Below the pieces are notes generated by a model, which saw only the letters and a program-made list of their open reading frames with translations, ran no database searches and had not been told where the DNA came from. The translations under genes and the position numbers were made by a program. From assembly GCF_001424145.1 (NCBI RefSeq), contig NZ_LMQM01000010.1:196833-260832 (forward strand): a DNA stretch of 64,000 nt, given 5' to 3'. The stretch is from Chryseobacterium sp. Leaf404. Its GTDB lineage: Bacteria > Bacteroidota > Bacteroidia > Flavobacteriales > Weeksellaceae. Below are positions 1-8,588 of this stretch, in pieces (positions within the stretch are counted from its first letter, which is position 1; every line of letters starts with the position of its first letter).

Positions 1-1
1 C

Positions 2-475
2 TGTAGAGAATTATTAGGAAAATATCCCAATCTGATTGTTCTTCAGACCTTTTCAAAAGCCTGGGGAATGGCCGGTGCGAGAGTGGGTATTGCTTATGCT
101 TCAGAGGAAATTATTAAAATCATTAATACGGTGAAATCGCCTTATAATCTCAATTCTTTAAGCTTAAATTTTGTTTTGAAAAATATTGATAAACAGAATG
201 TTTTAGATTTTAACATCAAAAATACTTTAAGCGAAAGAATCAGGTTAGAAAAAAGTTTTGAAGCGGTTAAATGCATTAAAAAAGTTTATAAGAGTGACGC
301 CAATTTCTTCCTGATCGAATTTGATGATGCAGAAAAGGTTTACCGGAAATTATTGGAAAACGAAATTCTGACGAGTAAAAGAGATCCACAAATTCCGAAC
401 TGTATCCGCATTAATGTAGGATCGGTGGAAGAAAATTACAGATTAACTGATGTTTTAAAAAATATTGAATCATGA
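2..475 (+). CDS. hisC: Histidinol-phosphate aminotransferase, 3' part
   Basis: PLP-dependent transamination of imidazole-acetol phosphate to histidinol phosphate in histidine synthesis. The window opens inside the gene: the frame is open from base 2 and about 157 codons are visible. The segment [19 protein letters not shown] carries the SKA Schiff-base lysine and the following glycine/arginine pattern of class I/II aminotransferases, and the rest reads as a normal small C-terminal domain (for example NFFLIEF and [12 protein letters not shown]). The internal methionine at 68 is not the start. The stop overlaps the hisB start (ATGA, 472-475), which fits translational coupling. The 5' end, and probably hisG and hisD, lie upstream of the window. 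Confidence 0.95.
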   Translation, partial: CRELLGKYPNLIVLQTFSKAWGMAGARVGIAYASEEIIKIINTVKSPYNLNSLSLNFVLKNIDKQNVLDFNIKNTLSERIRLEKSFEAVKCIKKVYKSDANFFLIEFDDAEKVYRKLLENEILTSKRDPQIPNCIRINVGSVEENYRLTDVLKNIES

Positions 476-1566
476 AAAAAGTATTGTTTATAGACCGGGA
501 CGGAACATTAATTATGGAGCCACCTTTAGATTTTCAGGTCGATTCTTTAGAAAAACTTGAATTTTATCCGGGAGTATTTCAAAATCTTTCTAAAATCTCA
601 AAAGAACTGGATTTTGAACTGGTAATGGTGACCAATCAGGATGGTTTGGGAACAGACAGTTTCCCGCTGGACACGTTCATAAAACCACAGGAGAAAATGT
701 TGAAAGCATTTGAAAATGAGGGTGTTATTTTCAGCGATATTTTAATTGACAGAAGTTTTGAACACGAAAATTTACCGACCCGAAAACCGGGAACAGGAAT
801 GCTCATCAAGTACATTTACGGAAATTACGATCTTGAAAATTCTTTCGTGATTGGTGACAGGCTTACAGATATTCAGCTGGCCAAAAATTTGGGTTCAAAA
901 GCGATTTTCATCAATAAAACCGGGAGTTTCGAGGCAGATTTAAACACTGAAAGCTGGAGTGAAATTTATTCTTACCTAAAACAGATTCCCAGAAAGGCAA
1001 AAGTTTCCAGAAAAACCAATGAGACTGAAATTGAAATTGAAATCAATCTGGACGGAAGCGGTAAATCAGAAATTTCCACTGGTCTGCATTTTTTCGATCA
1101 CATGCTTGAGCAAATTTCAAAACACGGAAATTTAGACCTGAAAATAAAAGTAAACGGAGACCTTCAGGTTGATGAGCATCACACCATTGAAGATACAGGA
1201 ATTGTCTTTGGTGAAGCGGTTTTGAAAGCATTAGCCAATAAAAAAGGAATAGAAAGATACGGATTTCTTTTACCCATGGACGACTGTCTGGCTCAGGTAG
1301 CCATTGATTTGGGAGGAAGATCCTGGCTGGTTTGGGAAGCAGATTTTAAACGTGAAAAGATCGGCGATGTGCCTACAGAAATGTTTTATCACTTTTTTAA
1401 ATCTTTCACAGATTATTCAAAATCAAATCTGAATATCAAAGTGGAGGGAGAAAACGAACATCACAAGATAGAATCGGTGTTTAAAGCGTTTGCAAAAGTG
1501 ATTAAAATGGCCGTAAAACAGACAGATCAGAATTTCAGTATTCCATCCACAAAAGGAAGTTTATAA
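472..1566 (+). CDS. hisB: Bifunctional histidinol-phosphatase / imidazoleglycerol-phosphate dehydratase
   Basis: Catalyses two steps of histidine synthesis: dehydration of imidazoleglycerol phosphate and dephosphorylation of histidinol phosphate. Residues 1 to about 165 form a HAD phosphatase with the DRDGT nucleophile motif at residues 8-12 and a VIGDRLTDI motif. Residues about 170-364 form the dehydratase, with the two metal-binding histidine motifs DEHHTIED (about 234) and NEHHKIE (about 329). Length 364 aa is normal for the fused enzyme. In Escherichia coli HisB the phosphatase half has a cysteine-rich zinc loop; the corresponding stretch here ([18 protein letters not shown]) has no cysteine. 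It overlaps hisC by 4 bases and is followed by hisH after one base. Confidence 0.97.
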   Translation: MKKVLFIDRDGTLIMEPPLDFQVDSLEKLEFYPGVFQNLSKISKELDFELVMVTNQDGLGTDSFPLDTFIKPQEKMLKAFENEGVIFSDILIDRSFEHENLPTRKPGTGMLIKYIYGNYDLENSFVIGDRLTDIQLAKNLGSKAIFINKTGSFEADLNTESWSEIYSYLKQIPRKAKVSRKTNETEIEIEINLDGSGKSEISTGLHFFDHMLEQISKHGNLDLKIKVNGDLQVDEHHTIEDTGIVFGEAVLKALANKKGIERYGFLLPMDDCLAQVAIDLGGRSWLVWEADFKREKIGDVPTEMFYHFFKSFTDYSKSNLNIKVEGENEHHKIESVFKAFAKVIKMAVKQTDQNFSIPSTKGSL

Positions 1567-1567
1567 A

Positions 1568-2146
1568 ATGATTGCAATTGTTAAATATAACGGAGGAAAT
1601 GTAAGTTCAGTGCAGAATGCTTTAGAAAGACTGAATGTGGAATCTGTGGTCACAGACGACTTCAGTGTCATCAGAAAGGCAGAGAAAGTAATATTTCCGG
1701 GGGTGGGTGAAGCGTCGTCTGCGATGAAGATTTTGAAGGGAAATGGTTTGGCAGAATTAATTCCGGTTTTAAAACAGCCTGTTTTAGGAATCTGCTTAGG
1801 AATGCAACTGATGTGCAAAAATAATGAAGAAGGAGATACCGTAGGGATGGGAATTTTCGATATCGATGTAAAAAAATTTCCGCCGGAAAATCTCGTTCCA
1901 CACATGGGATGGAATACCGTTTCAGAACTGAAATCGCCTGTTTTTTCTGGTGTTTCCGAAGATAATGATCTGTATTTTGTTCACAGTTTTTATTGTGGAA
2001 TTTCAGAATACACAACTTCAGTTTGCGATTATATTTTGCCCTTCAGCGCATCTCTGCAGAAAGATAATTTCTACGGAATGCAGTTTCACCCGGAAAAATC
2101 AGGTGAACTGGGAAGCAGGCTGTTACATAACTTTTTAAAACTTTAA
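1568..2146 (+). CDS. hisH: Imidazole glycerol phosphate synthase, glutamine amidotransferase subunit
   Basis: Class I glutamine amidotransferase that feeds ammonia to HisF. The nucleophile motif GICLGMQLM places the cysteine near residue 76, and MQFHPEKSG near residue 174 supplies the histidine and glutamate of the triad. The glycine-rich [10 protein letters not shown] oxyanion region is also seen. Length 192 aa is typical. It sits between hisB and hisA, two bases before the latter, and should form a heterodimer with the HisF encoded at 2864. Confidence 0.96.
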   Translation: MIAIVKYNGGNVSSVQNALERLNVESVVTDDFSVIRKAEKVIFPGVGEASSAMKILKGNGLAELIPVLKQPVLGICLGMQLMCKNNEEGDTVGMGIFDIDVKKFPPENLVPHMGWNTVSELKSPVFSGVSEDNDLYFVHSFYCGISEYTTSVCDYILPFSASLQKDNFYGMQFHPEKSGELGSRLLHNFLKL

Positions 2147-2148
2147 TT

Positions 2149-2871
2149 ATGAAAATTATTCCGGCAATAGACATCATCGACGGGAAGTGCGTGCGGCTTT
2201 CTCAGGGAGATTATGCCACAAAGAAAATATACAGCGAAAATCCGGTAGATGTTGCCAAAGAATTTGAAAGTTTTGGGATAAAATATCTTCATTTGGTTGA
2301 TTTGGACGGAGCCAAATCTAAAAACATAGTCAATCAGAAAGTACTAGAAAGTATAGCAAAAGAAACAGGTTTGAAAATTGATTTCGGTGGCGGTTTGAAA
2401 ACTTTGGAAGATATTGAAACCGCTTTCAGTGCTGGCGCAAACCAAATTACAATTGGAAGTATCGCTGTAAATGATCCGGGATTTTGCTTTTCCCTGATTG
2501 AAAAATACGGTTCAGAAAAAATTATTCTCGGAGCCGACTGTGAAAACAGAAAAATTAAAACCTCAGGTTGGCTCGAAAGCAGTGATAATGACGTCATTGA
2601 TTTTATTTTGAAATATCAACAGAAAGGAATTAAGAAGGTGATCTGTACAGATATTTCCAAAGACGGAATGTTGCAGGGCGCTTCCACAGAGCTTTACAGC
2701 GATATTTTATTAAAAACGGGTATTGAGTTAACAGCAAGTGGCGGCATTTCATGTATGGAAGATGTGGAAAAAATGAAAGAAATTGGCTGTTCCGGAACTA
2801 TTATCGGAAAAGCCTTTTATGAGGGAAAAATAGAAATGATTCAACTGCAGAAATTTATTGAAAATGCTTAA
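2149..2871 (+). CDS. hisA: ProFAR isomerase (phosphoribosylformimino-5-aminoimidazole carboxamide ribotide isomerase)
   Basis: A beta/alpha-barrel isomerase (Amadori rearrangement of ProFAR to PRFAR). The barrel starts with [16 protein letters not shown], whose aspartate is the usual catalytic base, and continues through [23 protein letters not shown] and [12 protein letters not shown], the phosphate-binding glycine loops of the HisA/HisF family. The second catalytic aspartate lies in [12 protein letters not shown]. Length 240 aa is normal. Its last 8 bases overlap the start of hisF. Confidence 0.96.
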   Translation: MKIIPAIDIIDGKCVRLSQGDYATKKIYSENPVDVAKEFESFGIKYLHLVDLDGAKSKNIVNQKVLESIAKETGLKIDFGGGLKTLEDIETAFSAGANQITIGSIAVNDPGFCFSLIEKYGSEKIILGADCENRKIKTSGWLESSDNDVIDFILKYQQKGIKKVICTDISKDGMLQGASTELYSDILLKTGIELTASGGISCMEDVEKMKEIGCSGTIIGKAFYEGKIEMIQLQKFIENA

Positions 2872-3616
2872 AAAAAGAATAATTCCCTGTCTTGATATCA
2901 AAGACGGAACAACGGTGAAAGGTATCAACTTTCTTGAACTCAGGAATGCTGGAAACCCAGTGCAGCTGGCGAAAAAATATGAGCAGGCAGGCGCTGATGA
3001 ATTGGTGTTTTTAGACATTACCGCAACGGTAGAAAAAAGAAAAACCTTTGTAAATCTGGTAAAGGATATCGCCAGAGAACTCAGCATTCCATTTACAGTG
3101 GGCGGCGGAATTTCAACAGTGGAAGATGTGAGACGGCTTCTGGAAGCTGGAGCAGATAAAATCAGCATCAATTCTTCTGCAGTAAAAAATCCTTTATTAA
3201 TTTCAGAATTGGCAAAAGAATTTGGAAGTCAATGCATTGTAGTTGCTATCGATACAAAATTTGTCAATCAGGCAGACTGGGTTCATATAAAAGGCGGAAG
3301 AGAAATTACCGAACAGAAAACCCTTGGGTGGGCAAAAAAAGCCGAAGAACTGGGAGCCGGCGAAATACTTTTAACCTCGATGGATGGAGATGGAACTAAA
3401 AACGGTTTTGATGTAAAAATTACAAAATCAGTTTCAGAAACAGTCAATATTCCGGTGATTGCTTCCGGTGGTGCCGGTAGAACTGAAGATTTTGAAAAGG
3501 TTTTCACCGAAACAAAAGCTACGGGTGCTTTGGCTGCAAGCATTTTCCATTTTGGTGAAGTGGAAATTCAGGATTTAAAAAACAGTTTAAAACTTAAAAA
3601 TATAGAGATAAGATGA
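2864..3616 (+). CDS. hisF: Imidazole glycerol phosphate synthase, cyclase subunit
   Basis: Cyclase partner of HisH, producing imidazole glycerol phosphate and AICAR. The N terminus [20 protein letters not shown] is the family signature with the catalytic aspartate (LDI); the second catalytic aspartate is in [15 protein letters not shown]. Phosphate-loop glycines appear in [10 protein letters not shown] and [13 protein letters not shown] chose ATG at 2864 (250 aa), which aligns with family starts, rather than the TTG two codons upstream. It overlaps hisA by 8 bases and hisIE by 4 (ATGA), so the hisA-hisF-hisIE stretch looks translationally coupled. Confidence 0.96.
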   Translation: MLKKRIIPCLDIKDGTTVKGINFLELRNAGNPVQLAKKYEQAGADELVFLDITATVEKRKTFVNLVKDIARELSIPFTVGGGISTVEDVRRLLEAGADKISINSSAVKNPLLISELAKEFGSQCIVVAIDTKFVNQADWVHIKGGREITEQKTLGWAKKAEELGAGEILLTSMDGDGTKNGFDVKITKSVSETVNIPVIASGGAGRTEDFEKVFTETKATGALAASIFHFGEVEIQDLKNSLKLKNIEIR

Positions 3617-4200
3617 AGATCGATTTTAATAAAAATAATGGATTGGTTCCGGTAATCATTCAGGACGACAGAACACTGCAGGTTTTAATGTTAGGTTATA
3701 TGAATGCCGAAGCTTTGGAAAAAACAGAAAACGAGGGTGTTGTAACTTTTTTCAGCCGGTCAAAAAATAGACTTTGGACGAAAGGTGAAGAATCCGGAAA
3801 TTTCTTGACAGTAAAAAGTATTGACATAGATTGCGATCAGGACGCAATTCTGATTAAAGTTTTTCCGAAGAATATCGTCTGTCACACAGGAAGTTTCAGT
3901 TGTTTTGGTGAAAAAAGCTCTAAAGGTTTTTTATACGAACTGGAATCTGAAATCAACAGGAGAATCAACGAAAAGACAGAAAACTCATACACATACGGAT
4001 TGTATCAGAAAGGAATAAATAAAATTGCCCAAAAAGTAGGAGAGGAAGCTGTGGAACTCGTGATAGAAGCAAAAGACAGCAATGAAAATCTTTTCAAAAA
4101 TGAGGCTGCAGATCTGCTCTATCACTTTTTAATATTACTTAAAGCCAAAAATCTAAGTGTAGAAAATATTGAGCAGGTGCTTTCAGCCAGAAAGAAATAA
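3613..4200 (+). CDS. hisIE: Bifunctional phosphoribosyl-AMP cyclohydrolase / phosphoribosyl-ATP pyrophosphatase
   Basis: Catalyses the second and third steps of histidine synthesis. The HisI half (residues 1 to about 105) has the metal-binding signature running from the aspartate-rich IDIDCDQDA to [12 protein letters not shown]. The HisE half (about 108-195) has the MazG-like helical motif [14 protein letters not shown] followed by [14 protein letters not shown], which carries the acidic Mg-binding residues. Length 195 aa fits the fusion. It is the last his gene in this run. No strong terminator follows; 128 bases separate it from the next gene. Confidence 0.96.
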   Translation: MKIDFNKNNGLVPVIIQDDRTLQVLMLGYMNAEALEKTENEGVVTFFSRSKNRLWTKGEESGNFLTVKSIDIDCDQDAILIKVFPKNIVCHTGSFSCFGEKSSKGFLYELESEINRRINEKTENSYTYGLYQKGINKIAQKVGEEAVELVIEAKDSNENLFKNEAADLLYHFLILLKAKNLSVENIEQVLSARKK

Positions 4201-4328
4201 GCTTTTTTTATTTCAGAAAATGAAAATTCTAACGCAGGAAACCGTTTTGCGAAATTGTTTGCAGAAGGTTTTCAGTTTTTTTTCAGCATCTATTTTCACT
4301 ATATTTGAAACGTATTTATATTCTGAAA

Positions 4329-4886
4329 ATGAACCGATACTTTTCTTTAAAAATTTTATTGCGTTTTTTTGCTGTTTCTGTACTTGTAATTTCCTGTGGA
4401 AGTTCTAAATCTGCAGCTGTAAAAGGCAAAAATTCTACAAAATCTACCATAAAAACTGAAAATCTCAGAGCACTGGATTCTGAATTTGACGGCAAGATTT
4501 CGTCGTCAGCCAAAAGTATTTTAAAAGACGCAGAACATTATCTCGGATCACCTTACAAATATGGGGGGAACACTTCATCAGGTTTTGACTGTTCAGGTTT
4601 AACAGTTAAAGTTTTTGACGAAAACGGGTTAAAACTTCCGAGAAGATCAGCAGATCAGGCAGATTTCGGCAAAAAGATAGATATTAAAAATTCTCAGCCG
4701 GGAGATTTACTTTTCTTTGCAACAGCCGGAGGAACCATGGTTTCTCACGTTGGGATTGTGTACAGCATTGAAAAAGACGGTGAAGTGAAATTTATTCACG
4801 CTTCTACATCAAAAGGCGTGATTATTTCTTCGCTTAACGAAAAGTACTGGAACAAAGCTTATCTGCATGCGCAGCGTGTTTTGTGA
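4329..4886 (+). CDS. NlpC/P60 family lipoprotein (probable peptidoglycan endopeptidase)
   Basis: Predicted cell-wall hydrolase cleaving peptide stems. The 185-aa protein has a lipoprotein signal with Cys23 (VLVISCGSS), a Ser/Lys-rich linker, and an NlpC/P60 domain from about residue 60. The catalytic Cys88 is in SGFDCSG, His140 in MVSHVGIV and the third residue, His157, in FIHAST. The upstream in-frame TTG at 4305 is rejected as start because it lies inside a -7 box (TATATTTG, 4300-4307); ATG at 4329 directly precedes the signal peptide. Cargo, target bond and regulation are unknown. Confidence 0.9.
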   Translation: MNRYFSLKILLRFFAVSVLVISCGSSKSAAVKGKNSTKSTIKTENLRALDSEFDGKISSSAKSILKDAEHYLGSPYKYGGNTSSGFDCSGLTVKVFDENGLKLPRRSADQADFGKKIDIKNSQPGDLLFFATAGGTMVSHVGIVYSIEKDGEVKFIHASTSKGVIISSLNEKYWNKAYLHAQRVL

Positions 4887-4950
4887 TTCTATCATACTTT
4901 CAGAAACATTTAGCAAAGATTCAGACTTTAGTTTTAGGCCAAAACTTTCG

Positions 4951-4958
4951 TATCTTTG
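4951..4958 (+). promoter_or_regulatory. Probable -7 element of dapD
   Basis: TATCTTTG matches the Bacteroidota -7 consensus TAnnTTTG and lies 33 bases before the dapD ATG. No convincing -33 TTG is visible at the usual distance. Confidence 0.55.
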
Positions 4959-4991
4959 GAATTCATTATTTTAACAAAATTCAAATAAAAA

Positions 4992-5804
4992 ATGTCATTA
5001 CAACAAACTATCGAGAATATCTGGGACAACAGAGAATTATTACAGAATGAAGACAGCCAAAAAGCAATCAGAGAGGTTATTTCTTTGGTAGACAAGGGTG
5101 AGCTTCGTACCGCAGAACCTACAAAAAACGGATGGCAGGTAAACGAATGGGTAAAAAAAGCCGTTGTAATGTATTTCCCAATTCAGAAAATGGAAACGAT
5201 TGAAGTGGGTCCTTTTGAATTTCACGACAAAATGCCTTTGAAAAGAAACTATGCCGAAAAAGGAGTGAGAGTAGTTCCTCATGCCATCGCAAGAGAGGGT
5301 GCTTACATTGCGCCAGGTGTGATTTTGATGCCTTCTTACGTAAACATTGGAGCTTATGTTGATTCCGGAACGATGGTGGATACATGGGCGACTGTTGGAA
5401 GCTGCGCACAGATTGGTAAAAATGTTCACCTTAGTGGTGGTGTGGGTATCGGTGGTGTGTTGGAACCTCTGCAGGCTGCACCGGTAATTATTGAAGATGA
5501 CTGTTTTATCGGTTCAAGATGTATTGTGGTAGAAGGCGTTCATGTAGAAAAAGAAGCAGTTTTGGGAGCAAATGTGGTGTTGACAGCTTCCACTAAAATC
5601 ATCGACGTGACCGGTGAAACTCCAGTTGAAATCAAGGGTAGAGTGCCTGCAAGATCAGTAGTAATCCCTGGAAGTTATACGAAACAGTATCCTGCGGGAG
5701 AATATCAGGTTCCATGTGCTTTGATCATTGGGCAGAGAAAAGAATCTACAGACAAAAAAACGTCTCTTAATGATGCTTTGAGAGAAAATAATGTAGCGGT
5801 TTAA
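4992..5804 (+). CDS. dapD: 2,3,4,5-tetrahydropyridine-2,6-dicarboxylate N-succinyltransferase
   Basis: Succinyl-CoA-dependent step of the diaminopimelate/lysine pathway, supplying lysine and peptidoglycan precursor. The protein shows the left-handed beta-helix (hexapeptide) repeat region from about residue 100 to 215, with family-specific strings such as GAYVDSGTMVDTWATVGSCA, SGGVGIGGVLEPLQA and IEDDCFIGSRC. Length 270 aa is standard for this trimeric enzyme. It has its own -7 box and is followed 10 bases later by a glycosyltransferase gene, which may be read through from dapD. Confidence 0.96.
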   Translation: MSLQQTIENIWDNRELLQNEDSQKAIREVISLVDKGELRTAEPTKNGWQVNEWVKKAVVMYFPIQKMETIEVGPFEFHDKMPLKRNYAEKGVRVVPHAIAREGAYIAPGVILMPSYVNIGAYVDSGTMVDTWATVGSCAQIGKNVHLSGGVGIGGVLEPLQAAPVIIEDDCFIGSRCIVVEGVHVEKEAVLGANVVLTASTKIIDVTGETPVEIKGRVPARSVVIPGSYTKQYPAGEYQVPCALIIGQRKESTDKKTSLNDALRENNVAV

Positions 5805-5814
5805 TTATTGTTCA

Positions 5815-6489
5815 ATGGCAATTCCCAAACAGATATTTCAAACTTTTAAGACCAGTAATCTCCCTTGGATTACCAGGTTTTACATCAAAAGGATGCTCAG
5901 GAAAAATCCTGAATATGAATATCATTTTTATGATGATGAGAGAATTCAGAAGTTTTTTAAAGATGAGTTTCCACCGGAATATTTAAAAGCCTACAACCGG
6001 CTTACCATTGGGGCTGCCAAAGCAGATTTTTTCAGATACGCTGTTTTATACAGAAAAGGCGGAGTTTATCTTGACGTAGACAGTGGAATTAATATTCCTC
6101 TGCGAGAGCTGATCCGTGAGGATGATGTTGCTTTGGTTACCGATGAAATTCCGCCCACATATTATGTACAATGGGGTCTGGTGTATGCCGCAGGACACCC
6201 GTTTTTACAGCGCACTCTGGAAAATATTTTAGATAATATTAAAAACAATCCGCACCCGCACAACGTTCATAAAACCACAGGGCCTACCGTTTACACGGAT
6301 TCTGTAAAACAGTGTCTGGCTGAAAATCCGGAAATTCCACACCGTTTTTTAGCACCGCATTATGATAACAAAATGCAGTTTAAATACAGAATGGGAAAAT
6401 TTTTTCTTTACAGCGACAAATCTGAGCACTGGAAGAAGAAACAGCTGTGCCAGAACATTATAAAACCAGAAGATGAAGATAGCATTTGA
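5815..6489 (+). CDS. GT32-like glycosyltransferase with DXD motif
   Basis: Probable sugar transferase for a surface glycan. The 224-aa protein begins IPKQIFQTFKTSNLP and contains the signature AAKADFFRYAVLYRKGG followed by VYLDVDSGI, whose DVD is the metal/nucleotide-sugar motif of the Och1/capsular GT32-type family. There is no signal peptide or membrane segment. It overlaps the next glycosyltransferase by 17 bases, so the two are probably co-translated and act on the same polymer. Acceptor and donor cannot be told from the sequence. Confidence 0.85.
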   Translation: MAIPKQIFQTFKTSNLPWITRFYIKRMLRKNPEYEYHFYDDERIQKFFKDEFPPEYLKAYNRLTIGAAKADFFRYAVLYRKGGVYLDVDSGINIPLRELIREDDVALVTDEIPPTYYVQWGLVYAAGHPFLQRTLENILDNIKNNPHPHNVHKTTGPTVYTDSVKQCLAENPEIPHRFLAPHYDNKMQFKYRMGKFFLYSDKSEHWKKKQLCQNIIKPEDEDSI

Positions 6490-7567
6490 TGCCAAACGTA
6501 TTTTTTCCAGCGTTTCCGGATTGGGAAACTATTCCCGCGATTTGGTGAGAATTCTCTCTGATTTTTTTCCTGAAAATCAATATGTTCTGATCAGTAAAAA
6601 AACTTCAGAAAAAGGAAAATATTTACTGGAAAGAAAGAATATTTCGCATCTGAAAACTTCTAAAGGAACACTTTCGAGGCAGTTGAAAATGGGAAAAGAT
6701 GCACAGAATGAGGGTGCACATATTTTTCATGGTCTTTCTGGCGAACTCCCGTTAAGATGGAACAGTAAGCCTATCAAAAAAGTAGTAACAATACACGATC
6801 TGATATTTGAACGATATCCAGAGTATTATACCTGGCTTGACCGAAAGATACATTTTTTGAAATTCAAAAAAGCCGCAGAATCTGCAGACAAAATTATTGC
6901 GATTTCCGAACAGACCAAACGGGATATTATTCATTATCTGAAAGTTCCGGAGAGCAGGATTGAAGTGATTTATCAGGGTTGCCATCATGCTTTTAAAGAA
7001 AGTCATTCTGATGAAATGATTGATCAGGTAAAGACAAAATTTCAGCTTCCTGAAAGATTTTTGTTAAATGTAGGAACAGTAGAACCGCGAAAAAACCTTC
7101 TGAATGTTGTAAAAGCGTTGAAAGGGACACAAATTCCACTGGTAGTTGTAGGTACAAAAAAGCCAAAATATTTTAAGCTTCTTGAAAAGGAGATTAAAAA
7201 AAGTAAAATTGAAGTTCAGTTTTTAACAGGTGTTTCGATGGACGAACTGGCGGTCATTTACAAAATGGCAGATATTTTTATCTATCCAAGCTACTTTGAA
7301 GGATTTGGAATTCCTGTAATTGAAGCTTTATTTTCCAAAACAGTAGTTATTACAAGCAATACAAGCTGTCTTCCTGAAGCTGGCGGCCCGGATTCTGTAT
7401 ATGTAGATCCTAAAAATCATTTGGATATTCAGGCAAAAATAAAATTTCTGTGGGATAATGAATCTGAAAGAAGACGCCGTGCTGAAAAAGGGTTTGAATT
7501 CGTTCAGAGATTTAACGATGAACCGATTGCTAAAGAATTAATGAATCTTTATAAATCATTACTTTAA
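6473..7567 (+). CDS. GT4-family glycosyltransferase
   Basis: A 364-aa GT-B fold glycosyltransferase. The N-terminal domain starts FDAKRIFSSVSGLGNYSRDL with the glycine loop. The C-terminal domain has FLLNVGTVEPRKN and the donor-binding region YPSYFEGFGIPVIEAL followed by SCLPEAGG, the E-x7-E style motif of GT4 enzymes. It resembles mannosyl or rhamnosyl transferases of surface polysaccharide synthesis, but the sugar cannot be assigned. It overlaps the preceding GT32-like gene by 17 bases and ends just before a strong hairpin. Confidence 0.9.
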   Translation: MKIAFDAKRIFSSVSGLGNYSRDLVRILSDFFPENQYVLISKKTSEKGKYLLERKNISHLKTSKGTLSRQLKMGKDAQNEGAHIFHGLSGELPLRWNSKPIKKVVTIHDLIFERYPEYYTWLDRKIHFLKFKKAAESADKIIAISEQTKRDIIHYLKVPESRIEVIYQGCHHAFKESHSDEMIDQVKTKFQLPERFLLNVGTVEPRKNLLNVVKALKGTQIPLVVVGTKKPKYFKLLEKEIKKSKIEVQFLTGVSMDELAVIYKMADIFIYPSYFEGFGIPVIEALFSKTVVITSNTSCLPEAGGPDSVYVDPKNHLDIQAKIKFLWDNESERRRRAEKGFEFVQRFNDEPIAKELMNLYKSLL

Positions 7568-7584
7568 TTTTTTCTAAACATAAA

Positions 7585-7614
7585 AAAACCTCGCTAAACG
7601 GCGAGGTTTTCTGT
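7585..7614. terminator. Bidirectional intrinsic terminator
   Basis: A perfect 10-bp stem (AAAACCTCGC / GCGAGGTTTT) with a 6-base loop. A-rich on one side and T-rich on the other, it can serve both the plus-strand glycosyltransferase pair and the converging M28 peptidase gene. Confidence 0.85.
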
Positions 7615-7628
7615 GCTGTCTCACAAAA

Positions 7629-8558
7629 TTACTTTTTGTCTTTATCCACTTTGGAAGCCTCTGCGAAATGCTGCAAAGCTCCCAGAGTAGCCTTTCCGAT
7701 ATTGAAAACATATCTGGTATCCGTATTGGCAAAAGTATCATCAGGAGTATGAGGAAGCTCACTTCTTAAATATTCAAAAAAACCGGTAATCACTTCACCT
7801 TTTCTTTCAAAAGAAATATAATCGGTATCTTCGGCAGGGTCTAAAGCGGTTTTGAGAGGGGAATAAAGCGCAACATATTTCTGTAAATTATGGGTAGCTT
7901 CAGTTGATGCTTTATTGTTTTTAGACGTTCCACCCTGATCTTCATCACAATATACTGTATCATGGAAAAGTCCTTTTTTTCCGCCTACCTGATCCAGGTT
8001 GAAAACGAGTTTGATATCAAACTGTCGCACGTTATCTTTATAAACCACGTGGTCTACATAATGTCTGCTTCCTTTCAATCCCTGTTCTTCACCCGAAAAA
8101 TGGATGAATTTTATTGAGTAATCCGTTGGTACATCTCTCAAAATTCTTGCAGCTTCCATGATAATGGCAGTTCCGCTTCCGTTATCATTTACGCCCGGAC
8201 CGTTGATGCTGTCGAAATGCCCGCAGATGATGATATATTTGTCAGGATGCACAGTTCCTATTTTGGTAATAATCAGATTTTTAGACTCAGCTTTTCCTGT
8301 TTTAAAAGGATCTTCAGAAATCTGATCTTCTGTAAATCCGTAGGAAATATATTTACTTTTAATCCAGTTGAAAGCGTTTTCATTTTCTTTAGAACCGGTA
8401 GTTTTTATTCCCAAACCTTCAAATTCTTTAAGATTGGCAACAATATTTTTTTCTGAAATCATATCAACTCTTGTCTGATACGCAGGAACTGCATTCTGAG
8501 CCTGAAATCCCGCTGCTGCAAATGACAGGAGAACGAGGGAATGAATTTTTTTAATCAT
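7629..8558 (-). CDS. M28 family zinc aminopeptidase, without T9SS tail
   Basis: Secreted zinc peptidase of the aminopeptidase Y/S family. A Sec signal peptide occupies residues 1 to about 20 (LLSFAAAGFQAQ). Zinc ligands and catalytic residues are visible as GHFDS, NDNGSGTA, FSGEEQGLKGS, NLDQVGG and LPHTPDDTF. At 309 aa it consists only of the catalytic domain and ends in a lysine-rich tail. It is a close paralog of the gene immediately upstream (8589), which in addition has a T9SS sorting domain. The 30-base gap suggests co-transcription. This copy is probably periplasmic. Confidence 0.9.
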   Translation of the reverse strand: MIKKIHSLVLLSFAAAGFQAQNAVPAYQTRVDMISEKNIVANLKEFEGLGIKTTGSKENENAFNWIKSKYISYGFTEDQISEDPFKTGKAESKNLIITKIGTVHPDKYIIICGHFDSINGPGVNDNGSGTAIIMEAARILRDVPTDYSIKFIHFSGEEQGLKGSRHYVDHVVYKDNVRQFDIKLVFNLDQVGGKKGLFHDTVYCDEDQGGTSKNNKASTEATHNLQKYVALYSPLKTALDPAEDTDYISFERKGEVITGFFEYLRSELPHTPDDTFANTDTRYVFNIGKATLGALQHFAEASKVDKDKK

Positions 8559-8588
8559 TTGTTTTGTAAATTCTGAGATTTCAATTTA

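Noticed and set aside
1671..2015. Antisense 114-codon ORF opposite hisH
   Set aside because: Shadow of a well-supported his gene; no promoter or family features.
1..4200. His leader or attenuator / T-box
   Set aside because: The operon start is outside the window, so no leader can be examined.
4169..4408. 79-codon ORF between hisIE and the NlpC gene
   Set aside because: It starts inside hisIE in another frame, overlaps the NlpC gene start and has a Phe/Cys-rich composition typical of an out-of-frame shadow.
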